A stretch of 64,000 nt of DNA from Xanthomonas sp. GPE 39. Its GTDB lineage: Bacteria > Pseudomonadota > Gammaproteobacteria > Xanthomonadales > Xanthomonadaceae. The position numbers were made by a program, and so were the translations under genes. The stretch spans positions 1,073,360 through 1,137,359 of the forward strand of contig NZ_JZHZ01000007.1 in the NCBI RefSeq assembly GCF_000963005.1. The letters run 5' to 3'. Of the stretch, positions 31,212 through 42,313 are shown in pieces (positions within the stretch are counted from its first letter, which is position 1; the number at the start of each line of letters is the position of its first letter). The notes below the pieces were generated by a model. The model had not been told where the DNA came from. It did not search any database and was given only the letters and a program-made list of their open reading frames with translations.

Positions 31212-32740
31212 TGATGGCGCTCCTTGGCGATGACGGGGGAAGTGGATTAACTGCATGGGGGTGCTTAGTGATGCGAGGGGGGCGCATATACCGCGGCGCT
31301 GATGTGCGCCACGAGTCGAGAAACATGCCGTTACGGATCTGGAAACGGTGCGGTCGCGGCGGAGTCGGACAATGCCACGTTCGCACGCGATGCGATTTTT
31401 CGCGTGCGTGCTCGGTGATGTAGTTGTCCGATCAGATGCCGTGTTGCATTCCGTTTCCCGAACTGAAGCTCGCACTGCAAGTGCAGGCATTAGACGGGCA
31501 GGCATGACCTCATCAACACCATAACCGCGCGATGCAGTATGCGTGGTAGACAGTGTCATATTCGATGAACGATTAACGAAGAGTCCTTTAAAAAAGCACT
31601 CTTCTTGCAGATTCTCTTGATGGCGAAGGTAACGTCACCACTGCTTTTTGTAATGGTGTTTTAGGTTATTTAGCGATCATTGAAGGTCGCTGCCATTGCG
31701 TGCGGGGAAAGCTCCGCCGGGACGTGACAGGAGTGCGTATCTCGTGCGCGCGAGGGCATTTTAGTTGCGTCATCGTGGAGTTGCGTATCGTGGTATCGAT
31801 ACCGTCATGCACGGATGGTGATGCGGGCGCTGATATTATAGTGCATTCAGAGCGAGCGACTCGCTACGGTAATGGATGCAGGCAAGAATCTTGTTCGCGC
31901 GCCATGTCTTGTTCGAGTTTGCGCGCGTTTCCATGTCTGCTGATGGATTGTGAAATCGTGCGAGTTATGCGGGTGTCTTGCTATTGATGGCGATTCAAGT
32001 CAGTAAATTGCACAATATTTTTGCGCTTCTGTAGCTTGGTGCTGAAGAATTGATCTTTTGGGGATGGCGTGGTGCGAGGAGTGTGTCGCAGTGTGTTCTC
32101 GCTATCTCATCGCGCGAATTTGCGCGGGCTTGGCGATATTTTCCGCATGTGTGAGTTGTGACGCTTGATTTGCTGTGTGCGTCATCGGCGTCAATGTTCT
32201 AGTGCGTATTGGTGCGCTCTATCTGTGTGTCTAGGATATATTCAGCTAGGTTGTGCAGTTGCGTATGTCGGTGGCCGTGGTGCGGGTATGGTGGCGCCTA
32301 TCTGCGCGATGAACATGGACGTCGTTGCGGCGGATCTGGTTCTGATTCGCAATGCTGTCGGGGAGGATTTCGGGGAAGACTCCGGGAATTTTTTGAATCC
32401 GAGTCTCTTGCGCGGACTATTGCACAGTCCTTGCTCGATCCATCGCGGGTATGGATCGGTGATGGTGCTGGAAGCGGTGTGTCGTGACAGTTACTGCCGG
32501 GCCAATCCGATAGCGGTTTCGTTGTTGCCTGGCGACCAGGCGTAATGCGGATCAGTGGAGTAGATGTCGTCCGCTATCCAGTGCCCAATCGCCGATGCGA
32601 CCGGCGATCTGCTCCGGACGAAGAGCCTGACCAACAATCCCTTGATCTTTGCGATGCACTTGGCACCGATGCGTGCACTGCGTGCGCCGATGCACACGGA
32701 TGCGCGCGGCCCGATCTGGGGTGAAGTGACGCGTTCGCGT
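31212..32740. other. 1.5-kb region without credible genes, AT-enriched
   Basis: By eye this stretch, especially 31560-32200, is clearly poorer in G+C than its neighbours (for example the line at 31981 is under 45%). The open frames inside it (such as 31700-31987 and 32165-32545) lack the strong third-position GC bias and show no family motif, so I reject them. A small hairpin GAAGAGT/ACTCTTC lies at 31578-31604. It could be a decayed gene region, an old insertion scar or a regulatory/RNA region; I cannot tell. Confidence 0.55.
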
Positions 32741-33073
32741 TCAGTCGCGATCGTCTCGGGTCCACACGCCGCCGTGCTCGAATTTCACTGGAAACTTCGC
32801 GACCGGGCTGTAGGCCGGGGCGCATAGCGCGCGGCCATCGCGCACATCGAAACGCGCACCATGCAGTACACATTCGATGCTGCCTGCGGTGCCGTCGAAG
32901 GTGCCTGGCGATAGTTCGTAGTCTTCGTGGCTACAGCGATCTTCCAGCGCATAGAAGTTTCCGTCGAAATTGAACACGACGATTGGTGTGGCGGTCACTT
33001 CGTCCCACACTGTTTTCATTTCGCCGGGCAGCAGTTCGCCGTCGGCACAGACGAAGGTCCATGTCTCGCTCAT
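32741..33073 (-). CDS. Rieske-type [2Fe-2S] ferredoxin
   Basis: 110 residues with both Rieske motifs: C47-x-H49 in RCSHEDYEL and C68-xx-H71 in CVLHGARFD. Short, soluble, of the ferredoxin component type (NirD/BphA3-like), without a membrane anchor. The ATG overlaps the stop of the GNAT gene (ATGA) and it lies downstream of the suf genes, so it may accept a cluster from, or donate electrons to, the SUF machinery; that role is inference. Confidence 0.9.
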   Translation of the reverse strand: MSETWTFVCADGELLPGEMKTVWDEVTATPIVVFNFDGNFYALEDRCSHEDYELSPGTFDGTAGSIECVLHGARFDVRDGRALCAPAYSPVAKFPVKFEHGGVWTRDDRD

Positions 33074-33606
33074 GCAGCACCTTCCAGCGGTTTTTCCAGT
33101 ATTTCAAAACGCAGGTCGTCGCGCTTGGGCAGGCCGAAGCGGGCATCGCCGTAGGGGAACGGCTGCTTGATGCCGGTGCGACGGTATCCGCGGCGTTGAT
33201 AGAACGCGATCAATTCCTCGCGCACGTCGATCACGGTCATGCGCATGACCGGCACTCGCCATGTCTGCCAGGCGATACGCTCGGCTTCGGCCAGCACGGC
33301 TTTCCCCAGGCCTTGGCCTTGCGCTTGCGGCTGCACCGCGAACATGCCGAAGTAGCCAGCGTCGTCGTTGTTGGCGATGTGCGCGCAGGCGATCAGCGCA
33401 CCGTCGTGCTCGGCAAGTAACACCGCGCTGCGTGGACCCAGGATGTCCGCGCGCAGCAGGTCGGGATCGATGCGGGCGCCGTCGAGTAAGTCGGCTTCGG
33501 TGGTCCAGCCGAGACGGCTGCTGTCGCCACGATAGGCCGATGTGACCAGAGCGGCAATGGCGTCCAGATCGTCTAGGCTGGCATTGCGGAAGGTGATGGT
33601 GTGCAT
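33070..33606 (-). CDS. GNAT-family N-acetyltransferase
   Basis: 178 residues with a GNAT fold: the acetyl-CoA loop is in QPQAQGQGLGKAVL near 90, followed by MRMTVIDVREELIAFYQRRGYRRTG, typical of the family. ATG 33606 gives MHTITFRNASLDDLDAI, the usual beta-1 start; an earlier in-frame start at 33651 is weaker. Substrate unknown. Coupled to the Rieske gene by overlap and 132 bases downstream of sufS. Confidence 0.86.
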   Translation of the reverse strand: MHTITFRNASLDDLDAIAALVTSAYRGDSSRLGWTTEADLLDGARIDPDLLRADILGPRSAVLLAEHDGALIACAHIANNDDAGYFGMFAVQPQAQGQGLGKAVLAEAERIAWQTWRVPVMRMTVIDVREELIAFYQRRGYRRTGIKQPFPYGDARFGLPKRDDLRFEILEKPLEGAA

Positions 33607-33738
33607 GTGGCGATTATGTCGTAAATCTGCAACGCCAGATGCGCTGAGCAAAACGCCGCAGAGCGCGGCAAGCGCTGTTTGCTTGTCCAGCGGCGCAGTG
33701 CTTTTTGCATTGGTTCTTCAACGTCATCCGTCTCTGCT

Positions 33739-34989
33739 TTACCCAAGCAGCGTTCGCACTTTCCGTAACGCGATCACGAAGCGTTCGATTTCCGCATGGG
33801 TGTTGTAGAACGCCATCGACGCGCGGCAGGTGGCGGCGACGCCGTAGAACTGCAGCAGTGGGTGCGCGCAGTGTTGTCCGGAGCGCACCGCCACGCCTTC
33901 CAGGTCGAGCAGGGTAGCCAGGTCGTGGGCATGTGCGCCTTCGATCAGGAACGAGACCACCGCCGCTTTACCCGGCGCGGTGCCGATCAGGCGCAGGCCG
34001 TCGATCTGCTGCAGTTCTTCGCTCAAGTGCGCGAGCAACTCGGCTTCGCGCGCTTCCACATGTTGCAATCCGAGTGCCTGCAGGTAATCCACCGCTGCAC
34101 CGAGGCCGACGAAGCCGGCGATGTTCGGCGTGCCGGCCTCGAACTTGTGCGGTGGGTCGTTGAACACGGTGCCGTCGAAGCTGACTTCCTTGATCATCTC
34201 GCCGCCGCCGAGGAATGGTGGCATTGCTTGCAGATGTTCGCGGCGTGCCCACAGTGCGCCGGTGCCGGTTGGGCCGCACATCTTGTGCCCGGTAATGGCA
34301 TAGAAGTCGCAGCCAATCGCGGTCACGTCCAGCGGCCGATGCGGCGCCGCCTGCGAACCATCGATGACGCTGACGATGCCGCGCTTGCGTGCTTCGCGGC
34401 AGATTTCGCGGACCGGGTTGACGGTGCCCAACACGTTGGAGACGTGGGTCAGGGCCAGCAGTTTCACCTCGCCGGTCATCGCCGCGCGCAGCGCGTCCAG
34501 GTCGAGTGCGCCTTCAGCGGTGATCTCGGCAACTTTGATCGTGGCACCGGTGCGTTGTGCGACCAGTTGCCAGGGGACGATGTTGGCATGGTGTTCCATG
34601 CGCGACACCAGGATCGTGTCGCCCGGCTGCAGGCGCGGCAGCGCCCACGAGTAGGCCACCAGGTTCAACGCAAAGGTGGCGCCGCTGCACAGCACCAATT
34701 CGTCGGCGCGCACGTTGAGAAAGCGGGCTAGTTTGGACCGCGCGCCCTCGTAGGCTTCGGTGGCCTCGCTGCCGAGCGCATGCACCGCGCGGCTGACGTT
34801 GGCGTTGTGACGACGATAGAACGTGTCCGTTGCCGCGATGACCGGCAACGGTTTCTGCCCGGTGTTGGCGTTGTCGAAATACACCAGCGGCTTGCCGTGG
34901 ACATTGCGCTGCAGCAGTGGAAAGTCGTTGCGGACGCTGTCCCAGTCCGGTGCCTGCGATGCAGTGGCGTGCGTGGCGGTGCCGTTCAT
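33739..34989 (-). CDS. sufS: cysteine desulfurase SufS
   Basis: PLP enzyme that takes sulfur from cysteine for Fe-S assembly, 416 residues. The PLP Lys is in TGHKMCGPTGTG and the catalytic Cys in RSGQHCAHPLL near residue 370. Start ATG 34989 overlaps the sufD stop (ATGA). I do not see sufE or sufU in this cluster; the sulfur acceptor may be elsewhere. Confidence 0.96.
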   Translation of the reverse strand: MNGTATHATASQAPDWDSVRNDFPLLQRNVHGKPLVYFDNANTGQKPLPVIAATDTFYRRHNANVSRAVHALGSEATEAYEGARSKLARFLNVRADELVLCSGATFALNLVAYSWALPRLQPGDTILVSRMEHHANIVPWQLVAQRTGATIKVAEITAEGALDLDALRAAMTGEVKLLALTHVSNVLGTVNPVREICREARKRGIVSVIDGSQAAPHRPLDVTAIGCDFYAITGHKMCGPTGTGALWARREHLQAMPPFLGGGEMIKEVSFDGTVFNDPPHKFEAGTPNIAGFVGLGAAVDYLQALGLQHVEAREAELLAHLSEELQQIDGLRLIGTAPGKAAVVSFLIEGAHAHDLATLLDLEGVAVRSGQHCAHPLLQFYGVAATCRASMAFYNTHAEIERFVIALRKVRTLLG

Positions 34990-36248
34990 GCCACGCCCGC
35001 CTCACTGAGCGCGCGTTCCAGGCGCGTGGCGAGTAATTCGTGCAATGCCGATGGTAGTGCACGCAGTGGTTCGCGGCAGAACGCGGTGGTCAGCAGTTGC
35101 TGCGCGCGTGCTTGTGGCAATCCGCGCGAGCGCAGGTAAAACAGCGCGTTGCTGTCGAGTTGGCCGACGGTGGCCCCATGCGCGGCCTTGACCTCGTCGG
35201 CGTCGATCACCAGCACCGGTTGGGTATCGATCTCGGCATCGGCGGACAGCAGCAGGTTTTTGTTCGATAGCTGCGCATCGGTGCCGTCGGCACCTTGGCG
35301 GATATGGATGCCGCCGTGGAAAGCGACCCGGCTGCGCGCGGTGGCGACACCGCGCCAAAGCAGTTCGCAGGCGGTGTCGCGGGCGATGTGCTCGATGCCC
35401 AGGCGGGTATCGAGCTGACGCCGGCCATTGCCGAGCAATACTCCGTTGGCGCTCAGTCGCGCGTTGTCGCCTTCCAGGCGCACGTTGAGTTCGTGTCGCA
35501 CCAGCGCGCCGCCCAGTTCCAGGTCCACGCGTTGGTAGTGTGCTTCGCGTGCCAGCACCGCGTCGGTGCGCAGCAGCGCGGTGATGCCGGGTGCGTCTTC
35601 CTGTACGCGCGCATGCGTCAGTTGCGCGCCTGCGGCCAGGTGGACGTGGGTGAGGCTGTTGCTCAGGTGCGGCGCGTCTTGGAGATGCAGGTGATGTTCG
35701 ACCAGCGAGAGTGCCGCGTTGTGACCCAATTCGATCAGGTGGCGGTGGTGCCAGGCGAGATCGGCGCCCGCCGCGGTGGAGACGAACACCAGGTGCAGTG
35801 GCGCTTCCACCCGTACACCCGCCTCCACGCGTAGCACGCATCCTTCGTCGGCCAGTGCGGCGTTGAGCCGGGCGAAGACCTCGTCGATGTGCTCGAAGCG
35901 GCGACCAAGCAAGCGCATCGCATCCTCGCCGCCGCGCAACAGCGCCGATAGGCGTTGCAGCACCACGCCGGAGGGCAGCTCGCTCAGGTCCGAGAGCGCG
36001 TCGCTGGCGCGGCCGTTGACGAAGACCAGCCGAGGCGCCGGAATGCCGGCGATCACGGTCGCGTCCACGTCCGCTGCGGCGTCTGCTGCCGGGACGAAGC
36101 GACGCCGCTCCAGTGCCCGTAGTGAGGTGTATTTCCATGCCTCGCTGCGTTGACCGGGCAGGCCATCGCGCAGTGCCTGCTCCAGTGGCGCGCGACGCAC
36201 GCTATCGCCGTGGAATGCCGCGGCCAGGGAGTCGAGCAGAGCGCTCAT
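34986..36248 (-). CDS. sufD: Fe-S cluster assembly protein SufD
   Basis: Scaffold partner of SufB, 420 residues, beta-helix type with repeated hydrophobic strands and the family end QARAQQLLTTAFCREPL. The ATG at 36248 forms an ATGA overlap with the sufC stop, so I prefer it to the GTG one codon upstream. Forms the SufBCD complex. Confidence 0.93.
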   Translation of the reverse strand: MSALLDSLAAAFHGDSVRRAPLEQALRDGLPGQRSEAWKYTSLRALERRRFVPAADAAADVDATVIAGIPAPRLVFVNGRASDALSDLSELPSGVVLQRLSALLRGGEDAMRLLGRRFEHIDEVFARLNAALADEGCVLRVEAGVRVEAPLHLVFVSTAAGADLAWHHRHLIELGHNAALSLVEHHLHLQDAPHLSNSLTHVHLAAGAQLTHARVQEDAPGITALLRTDAVLAREAHYQRVDLELGGALVRHELNVRLEGDNARLSANGVLLGNGRRQLDTRLGIEHIARDTACELLWRGVATARSRVAFHGGIHIRQGADGTDAQLSNKNLLLSADAEIDTQPVLVIDADEVKAAHGATVGQLDSNALFYLRSRGLPQARAQQLLTTAFCREPLRALPSALHELLATRLERALSEAGVA

Positions 36249-37012
36249 CACAGTGCCGCCTCGGGCGCCACGCGCTCCTTCAGCCAGGCATACCCGTGTG
36301 CTTCCAGTTCAAGTGCCAGCTCCGGGCCGCCGGTCTGCACGATGCGCCCGTCGGCCAGTACGTGTACGACGTCCGGCTTGATGTAGTCGAGCAGGCGCTG
36401 GTAGTGGGTGATGACCACGAACGCCCGCTCGGGCGAGCGGAGTGCGTTGACGCCGGTAGCGACGGTCTTGAGTGCGTCGATATCCAGGCCGCTGTCGGTC
36501 TCGTCCAGAATCGCCAGCTTCGGTTCCAGTACCGCCAGTTGGAAGATTTCGTTGCGCTTTTTCTCGCCGCCGGAGAAGCCTTCGTTGACACCGCGGTGCA
36601 GCAGTTCGTCCTTCAGATGCAGCACGGCCAGTTTTTGCCGGACCAGTTTGAGGAACTGCATCGAATCCAGTTCGTCCTCGCCGCGCGCCTTGCGCTGGGC
36701 ATTGAGCGCGGCGCGCAGGAAATAGGTGTTGTTGACGCCGGGAATTTCCACCGGGTACTGAAAGGCCAGGAACAGGCCGGCGGCGGCGCGCGCTTCCGGC
36801 TCCAGCGCGAGCAGGTCGGCACCGTCGAAGTGCACGCTGCCCTGGCTCACCTCGTAGCCGTCGCGGCCTGCCAGGACGTTGCCCAGGGTGGACTTGCCGG
36901 CGCCGTTGGGGCCCATGATGGCGTGTACCTGGCCGGGCTGCACGTCTAGAGACAGGCCCTTGAGGATGTCCTTGTCGCCGATGCGGGCGTGGAGGTTGTC
37001 GATCTTCAGCAT
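36248..37012 (-). CDS. sufC: Fe-S assembly ATPase SufC
   Basis: ABC-type ATPase of the SufBCD complex, 254 residues. Walker A GPNGAGKST, signature FSGGEKKRNEI, Walker B AILDETDSGLDIDAL. ATG 37012 gives MLKIDNLHARIGDKD; a TTG start 21 bases earlier is less likely. Its upstream neighbour is the LprI-like gene, not sufB directly. Confidence 0.97.
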   Translation of the reverse strand: MLKIDNLHARIGDKDILKGLSLDVQPGQVHAIMGPNGAGKSTLGNVLAGRDGYEVSQGSVHFDGADLLALEPEARAAAGLFLAFQYPVEIPGVNNTYFLRAALNAQRKARGEDELDSMQFLKLVRQKLAVLHLKDELLHRGVNEGFSGGEKKRNEIFQLAVLEPKLAILDETDSGLDIDALKTVATGVNALRSPERAFVVITHYQRLLDYIKPDVVHVLADGRIVQTGGPELALELEAHGYAWLKERVAPEAAL

Positions 37013-37058
37013 GGCGATGTTCGTCTTGTCCAATGAGGGGAAGGGGCGGCGGTGCGAC

Positions 37059-37465
37059 TCAGCGGTCGCCTTCGCGGTGCTCCAGGAAAGTGGCGTGTAG
37101 ATAGGCGGTGCGCGCAGCGGTCAGTTCGGCTTTGGCACTGGCGTACAGCGTTGGGTACATCGAGCCGTACAGCACCTGCGGACTTTGATTGTTGCCGAGC
37201 GGATAACGCGCCGCCAGGTCGGCATCGCGCAGTTGCAACCACAGCCGCTGCGCAGTCTTGAGTTTGTCCAGCGCCAGTGGTTGTTTGACCAGCTTGGCCA
37301 TGATCTGCCGGTAAACCGTGTTCAGTTCGGCATCGGCCTTGCGTAGATCCTGTGCGGCGCAGGCATCGAGTTGCGCCTGCGCGCCTGCGGGATCGCAGCC
37401 GACGCTGTCGGCCCAGGCGGGTGCAGCGACACTGACCAAGAGCGCCAGAGCGAGCAACGTCCTCC

Positions 37466-37469
<4 letters not shown>
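37059..37469 (-). CDS. exported LprI-like (DUF1311) protein
   Basis: 136 residues with a clear signal peptide ([20 protein letters not shown], cleavage after residue 20). The mature part has a Cys pair (25, 37) and the family motif [13 protein letters not shown] and [11 protein letters not shown], as in lysozyme-inhibitor LprI/DUF1311 proteins of the periplasm. The ATG overlaps the sufB stop (ATGA), so it is in the suf operon between sufB and sufC. An exported protein in an Fe-S assembly operon is odd; it may simply be a passenger. Confidence 0.85.
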
Positions 37470-38908
<1,439 letters not shown>

Positions 38909-38924
38909 GGGGCTGCCTACAGGG

Positions 38925-39383
38925 TCAGGTGGTCGCGAATCGCACGGCGATCGGGCGCCGTTTGGGATCGCCGGGAGGCGGAAGAGGGTGGAGCATCTGC
39001 GCCAGGGTCACGGCGCGCAGCGCATCGGCAACCACGTCGTTGATGAGCCGCCAGTTCGAGCGCACCCCGCAGGTATGGGCGATGCTGCACTGGTTGCCGT
39101 GGTGGCTGCATTCGGTGATCGCCAGTGGGCCTTCCATTGCCTCGACGATCTCGATCAGGCTGATGGCGTGGGCTGGGCGCGCCAGCCGGTAGCCGCCATG
39201 CACGCCGCGTAGGCCTTCGACCAGCCCGGCCTGGGCCAGCGGCTTGAGCAGCTTGCTGACGGTGGGCGGCTCCAGCCCGGCCTGCTCGGCCAGTTCGGTC
39301 GCGCTCAGCACCTCGGTTGGACGCGCGGCGAGCACGGTCAGCACGACGGTGGCGTAATCGGTCAGCTTGGTGACGCGGAGCAT
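38925..39383 (-). CDS. Rrf2-family SUF operon regulator (IscR/SufR-like)
   Basis: 152 residues. N-terminal winged helix-turn-helix ([39 protein letters not shown]) and a cluster-binding Cys triad at 92, 99 and 105 ([15 protein letters not shown]), as in IscR. It probably senses Fe-S status and represses or activates suf. ATG 39383; an upstream in-frame start at 39443 lacks similarity. Confidence 0.92.
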   Translation of the reverse strand: MLRVTKLTDYATVVLTVLAARPTEVLSATELAEQAGLEPPTVSKLLKPLAQAGLVEGLRGVHGGYRLARPAHAISLIEIVEAMEGPLAITECSHHGNQCSIAHTCGVRSNWRLINDVVADALRAVTLAQMLHPLPPPGDPKRRPIAVRFATT

Positions 39384-39586
39384 GGCAGAAGCGGCGATGT
39401 CAATGCGGACCGAAATTGTACGCTTTTGCGCCGCGGCGTCCAAGCGCGCCGTGTGCGATGGTTTCTATCGCAGTCATGGGCGGGTGTGATGGCATCCGCC
39501 GTATCGTTCCTGCACCGCGCTGCGGGCAGGCTTGGGATCGTGGCCGATGTGCTTCAGAATCGACACTTTCCTGTTTGGATTGCTGT

Positions 39587-40054
39587 ATGCCCCGCAAGAT
39601 TGCCGCGCGCAAGTCCCGCATTCATGGCAACGGCGTTTTCGCCGTAGCGCCGCTCAAACACGGCGAGCGGATCATCGAATACAAAGGACGTCTGCGTACC
39701 CATGCCGAAGTCGACCGCGACGATGCTGGCGACGTGGAGACTGGCCATACCTTCCTTTTCACCCTCAGCGACGAATACGTGATCGACGCCAATTACGAAG
39801 GCAACGATGCGCGCTGGATCAATCACAGTTGCGCGCCGAACTGCGAGGCGGTGATCGTGGAGGCTGAAGGCGAGGACCGGCGCAAGGATAAAGTGGTGAT
39901 CGAAGCGCTGCGTGACATCGCGCCCGGCGAGGAGTTGACCTACAACTACGGCATCACCCTGGCCGAGCGGCACACGCCACGGTTGAAGAAGATCTGGGCA
40001 TGCCGCTGCGGCGCGATCAACTGCACGGGCACGATGCTGCAACCCAAGCGCTGA
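39587..40054 (+). CDS. SET-domain protein (lysine methyltransferase type)
   Basis: 155 residues, consisting almost only of a SET domain: GNGVFA at 14-19, NHSCAPNC at 79-86 (SAM and substrate pseudoknot), ELTYNYG at 116-122 and a post-SET zinc motif C139, C141, C146 (CRCGAINCTG). All hallmarks are intact, so protein-lysine methylation is likely; the target is not known. ATG 39587 begins MPRKIAARKSRIHGNG. Divergent from sufR. Confidence 0.9.
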   Translation: MPRKIAARKSRIHGNGVFAVAPLKHGERIIEYKGRLRTHAEVDRDDAGDVETGHTFLFTLSDEYVIDANYEGNDARWINHSCAPNCEAVIVEAEGEDRRKDKVVIEALRDIAPGEELTYNYGITLAERHTPRLKKIWACRCGAINCTGTMLQPKR

Positions 40055-40096
40055 GTTGCTGCTTGGAGTGCGATGCACTCTCCGGCGTTGTCACGC

Positions 40097-40126
40097 AAAA
40101 CGGCGGCCCGCAGGCCGCCGTTTTTG
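40097..40126. terminator. bidirectional terminator
   Basis: Perfect 12-bp inverted repeat AAAACGGCGGCC (40097-40108) and GGCCGCCGTTTT (40113-40124) around CGCA, with A- and T-runs on both sides. It separates the convergent SET gene and DUF1439 gene. Confidence 0.9.
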
Positions 40127-40173
40127 TTCGCTCGATGGCACAGGAGCGTGCGTCGTTCCTGCCGTTCGCCGCC

Positions 40174-40770
40174 TCATTGGCCCGATAACAAGCCGGCCGG
40201 CACCAGGTTGGCGATGTCCTGATTGAAATGGATGGCCAGCGCGCCGTTCTCCACTCCCGCCGACTCGATCTGTAGCTTGCCCATCGCGGCGGCCAGACGT
40301 GGGTCCAGTTTGTAGATCGGTTCCCGGCGCGCGTAATCGTCCAGCCACACGTTGAGCAACTCGCGGGTGTTGGCGTCGAGCTTTTCGCCATTGGCGGCGG
40401 GGCGGAAATCGTCGATGGTCGGCGATTGCAGATGGAAACCCTGGCTCTGTTGGTCGTAGCGCAGCCCGCTGGTCAGTAGCACGGTGCCCAATGGCGTCGC
40501 CGCGCCGCCGCCGCTGGCCATGCTCAGGTCAAATTGCATCTTCAGCCGGTTACCCGGCGGCAGGGCCAGCTTCGGATTGCGGATGGTCATCTTGATGAGC
40601 CCACCCAATGCCTTGTGCGTCTGTGGAAAGCTGCCATCGAGGTAGTGCTGCACATCGGCGGCACCGACATTGATCTGCCGGCCCTGGATCGTCGGTGTGG
40701 CTTGCGCACAGGGCGCGGCGATCAAGGTCATCAGCACCACAGTGCGCAGTGTCCACTGGCGAAATGTCAT
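40174..40770 (-). CDS. DUF1439 (YceB-like) exported protein
   Basis: 198 residues, signal peptide about 1-24 (TLIAAPCAQA) without a canonical lipobox. The rest matches the DUF1439/YceB type: ADVQHYLDGSFPQTHKALGG and LGTVLLTSGLRYDQQSQGFHL. Probably a periplasmic or outer-membrane lipid-associated protein of unknown role. Confidence 0.82.
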   Translation of the reverse strand: MTFRQWTLRTVVLMTLIAAPCAQATPTIQGRQINVGAADVQHYLDGSFPQTHKALGGLIKMTIRNPKLALPPGNRLKMQFDLSMASGGGAATPLGTVLLTSGLRYDQQSQGFHLQSPTIDDFRPAANGEKLDANTRELLNVWLDDYARREPIYKLDPRLAAAMGKLQIESAGVENGALAIHFNQDIANLVPAGLLSGQ

Positions 40771-40984
40771 CGGTGTAGCGCCTTGTTTGAAGTTGGGCTC
40801 TCACCATAACCGCTGCCGGTGAATGTGCCATTAGCGCAATCGGCTAGGTCGCGCGCAGTGTGGGGATGGGTGCCAGTGGGGGCGTGCGGCGGCGGTGCTG
40901 CGAGCTGCAACGCCGGCCTGGGTAAGGCTGGGCGAGCGGTGCCAGCAGTGCATGTGGCTGGCAGTCGTTGGGTTTTTCTGGTGG

Positions 40985-41016
40985 CAAAAAAAACGAGACG
41001 GCCTGAGCCGTCTCGT
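40985..41016 (-). terminator. terminator of the HU-like gene
   Basis: Stem ACGAGACGGC (40993-41002) with GCCGTCTCGT (41007-41016); on the minus strand it is followed by an eight-T run (A-run 40986-40993). It lies 33 bases after the HU-like gene. Confidence 0.93.
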
Positions 41017-41049
41017 CGGTGTGCGTTTGCCTGGATCAGGCGATGCGGC

Positions 41050-41448
41050 TCAGAGCGCGGCGTCCTTGAGCTTCTTCAGCGGACGCACCTTGAGCTTGGT
41101 GGTAGCCGGCTTGGCCGCGAACCACTGCTCTTCCTTGGTGAACGGGTTGATGCCCTTGCGCTTCGGCTTGGCCGGGACGCTGACCGAAGTGATCTTCAGC
41201 AGGCCTGGCAGGGTGAACGAGCCGGCACCCTTCTTGCTGATCGAACCGGCGACGGCATGCTCCAGCGAGGCCATCACGGCGCGCACGTCCTTGGCGATCA
41301 CGCCGCTGGTTTCGGCGATATGTGCGACCAGAGCCGACTTGCTCAGCACGTCCTTGATGGGCTTGGGAGCGGCCGGTTTAGCTGCTGCCTTGGTTGTTGT
41401 TTTCTTCGCTGCCTTCTTCGGGGCAGCCTTTTTTGCGGTCTTTGCCAT
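41050..41448 (-). CDS. HU/IHF-family DNA-binding protein with Lys/Ala-rich N-terminus
   Basis: 132 residues. Residues 1-30 are a Lys/Ala/Pro tail (AKTAKKAAPKKAAKKTTTK), like the histone H1-type tails known from some bacteria. Residues 31-132 are an HU core with the beta-arm KGINPFTKEEQW, which carries the Asn-Pro that intercalates in DNA. ATG 41448. Probably a nucleoid protein; this tail is unlike canonical HU. Confidence 0.9.
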   Translation of the reverse strand: MAKTAKKAAPKKAAKKTTTKAAAKPAAPKPIKDVLSKSALVAHIAETSGVIAKDVRAVMASLEHAVAGSISKKGAGSFTLPGLLKITSVSVPAKPKRKGINPFTKEEQWFAAKPATTKLKVRPLKKLKDAAL

Positions 41449-42313
41449 GATGTCCTGATTCCGTAAATGAGTGGTGTGGGTCGCGCCGACCCCGTCGGCA
41501 TGGCGAAATGTAGGGCATGTGCTACGCCGCGCCAATAGGTAATTGGCAAAAAAAGCGGAAAAAACGCTTTTTAAAGCGATTTTTTTTCTGGATCGGCGTT
41601 CCCGGTGGCAAAAACGTAGGTGTATGCCGGGTTTTTTCGTCCCATCTGAGATGGGATGACCATGCTGTCGCGTAGTGTGGCGAGGGCGCGCTGCCTGCTT
41701 TGAGGGGGTGCTACTCGTCAGAGTGGAAGTGTATGAGGCGCGTTGTGTCGTCGGGTGCTTGGAAGGCGATCTACAAGATCACCGAGGCACGCTCCAATAC
41801 CTAACAGCACGAGTTTGTCGGGATGCGCTGTCGACGGATTCAATCGCCGTCGCGGTGACGAGATGGGGGCATCGCCAAGCGTGGATCGTCACCGCGCAGG
41901 CGGGCGTTTTGCTTATTCCGCGTGGTCGACTAGAAAAGTGTTGCGCTTGAGCGTGCATGGCTCGCACTAAATTTCAGTTCGCTGCTGCCGATAACGAACG
42001 TTGCGTATTTTCGCACCCCGCTCGATGAGGGCGGGCGGTGCTGTCTTGGTTTCCATGGGGCTGGGTGTTGTGTGTGCAGGTCTGCATGGGGGAGCCGTGT
42101 GGTCCGGCGTGGTGGCTGCGGCGGGTAGCGGTTGCATGCGCGCGGTTTGCTCGCCTCGATGGATGCCGATGCCGATGCCGGCGATGGCGATGGCGATGGC
42201 GTCGAGCTGTCGCGACGCTAAACGTGCATGGCCGATTTGCGCCAATTCAGTTTGGTTTCACCGCGCAGGATTGAGCATGTACTCGCGCGATCCACGCGCT
42301 TGGAATCATCGCC
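41449..42313. other. 865 bp without credible genes
   Basis: Contains A- and T-tracts just upstream of the HU gene (41550-41590), including CGCTTTTTAAAGCG at 41567-41580 between an A-run and a T-run, and a short hexamer array at 42162-42200 (three GATGCC, then three GATGGC). The open frames here lack coding bias and family motifs. The A-tract cluster may be the promoter region of the HU gene; no -35/-10 could be assigned safely. Confidence 0.5.

Noticed and set aside
31700..32545. Small open frames in the AT-rich gap
   Set aside because: No coding bias and no recognisable motif; starts and stops are random in this G+C-poor region.
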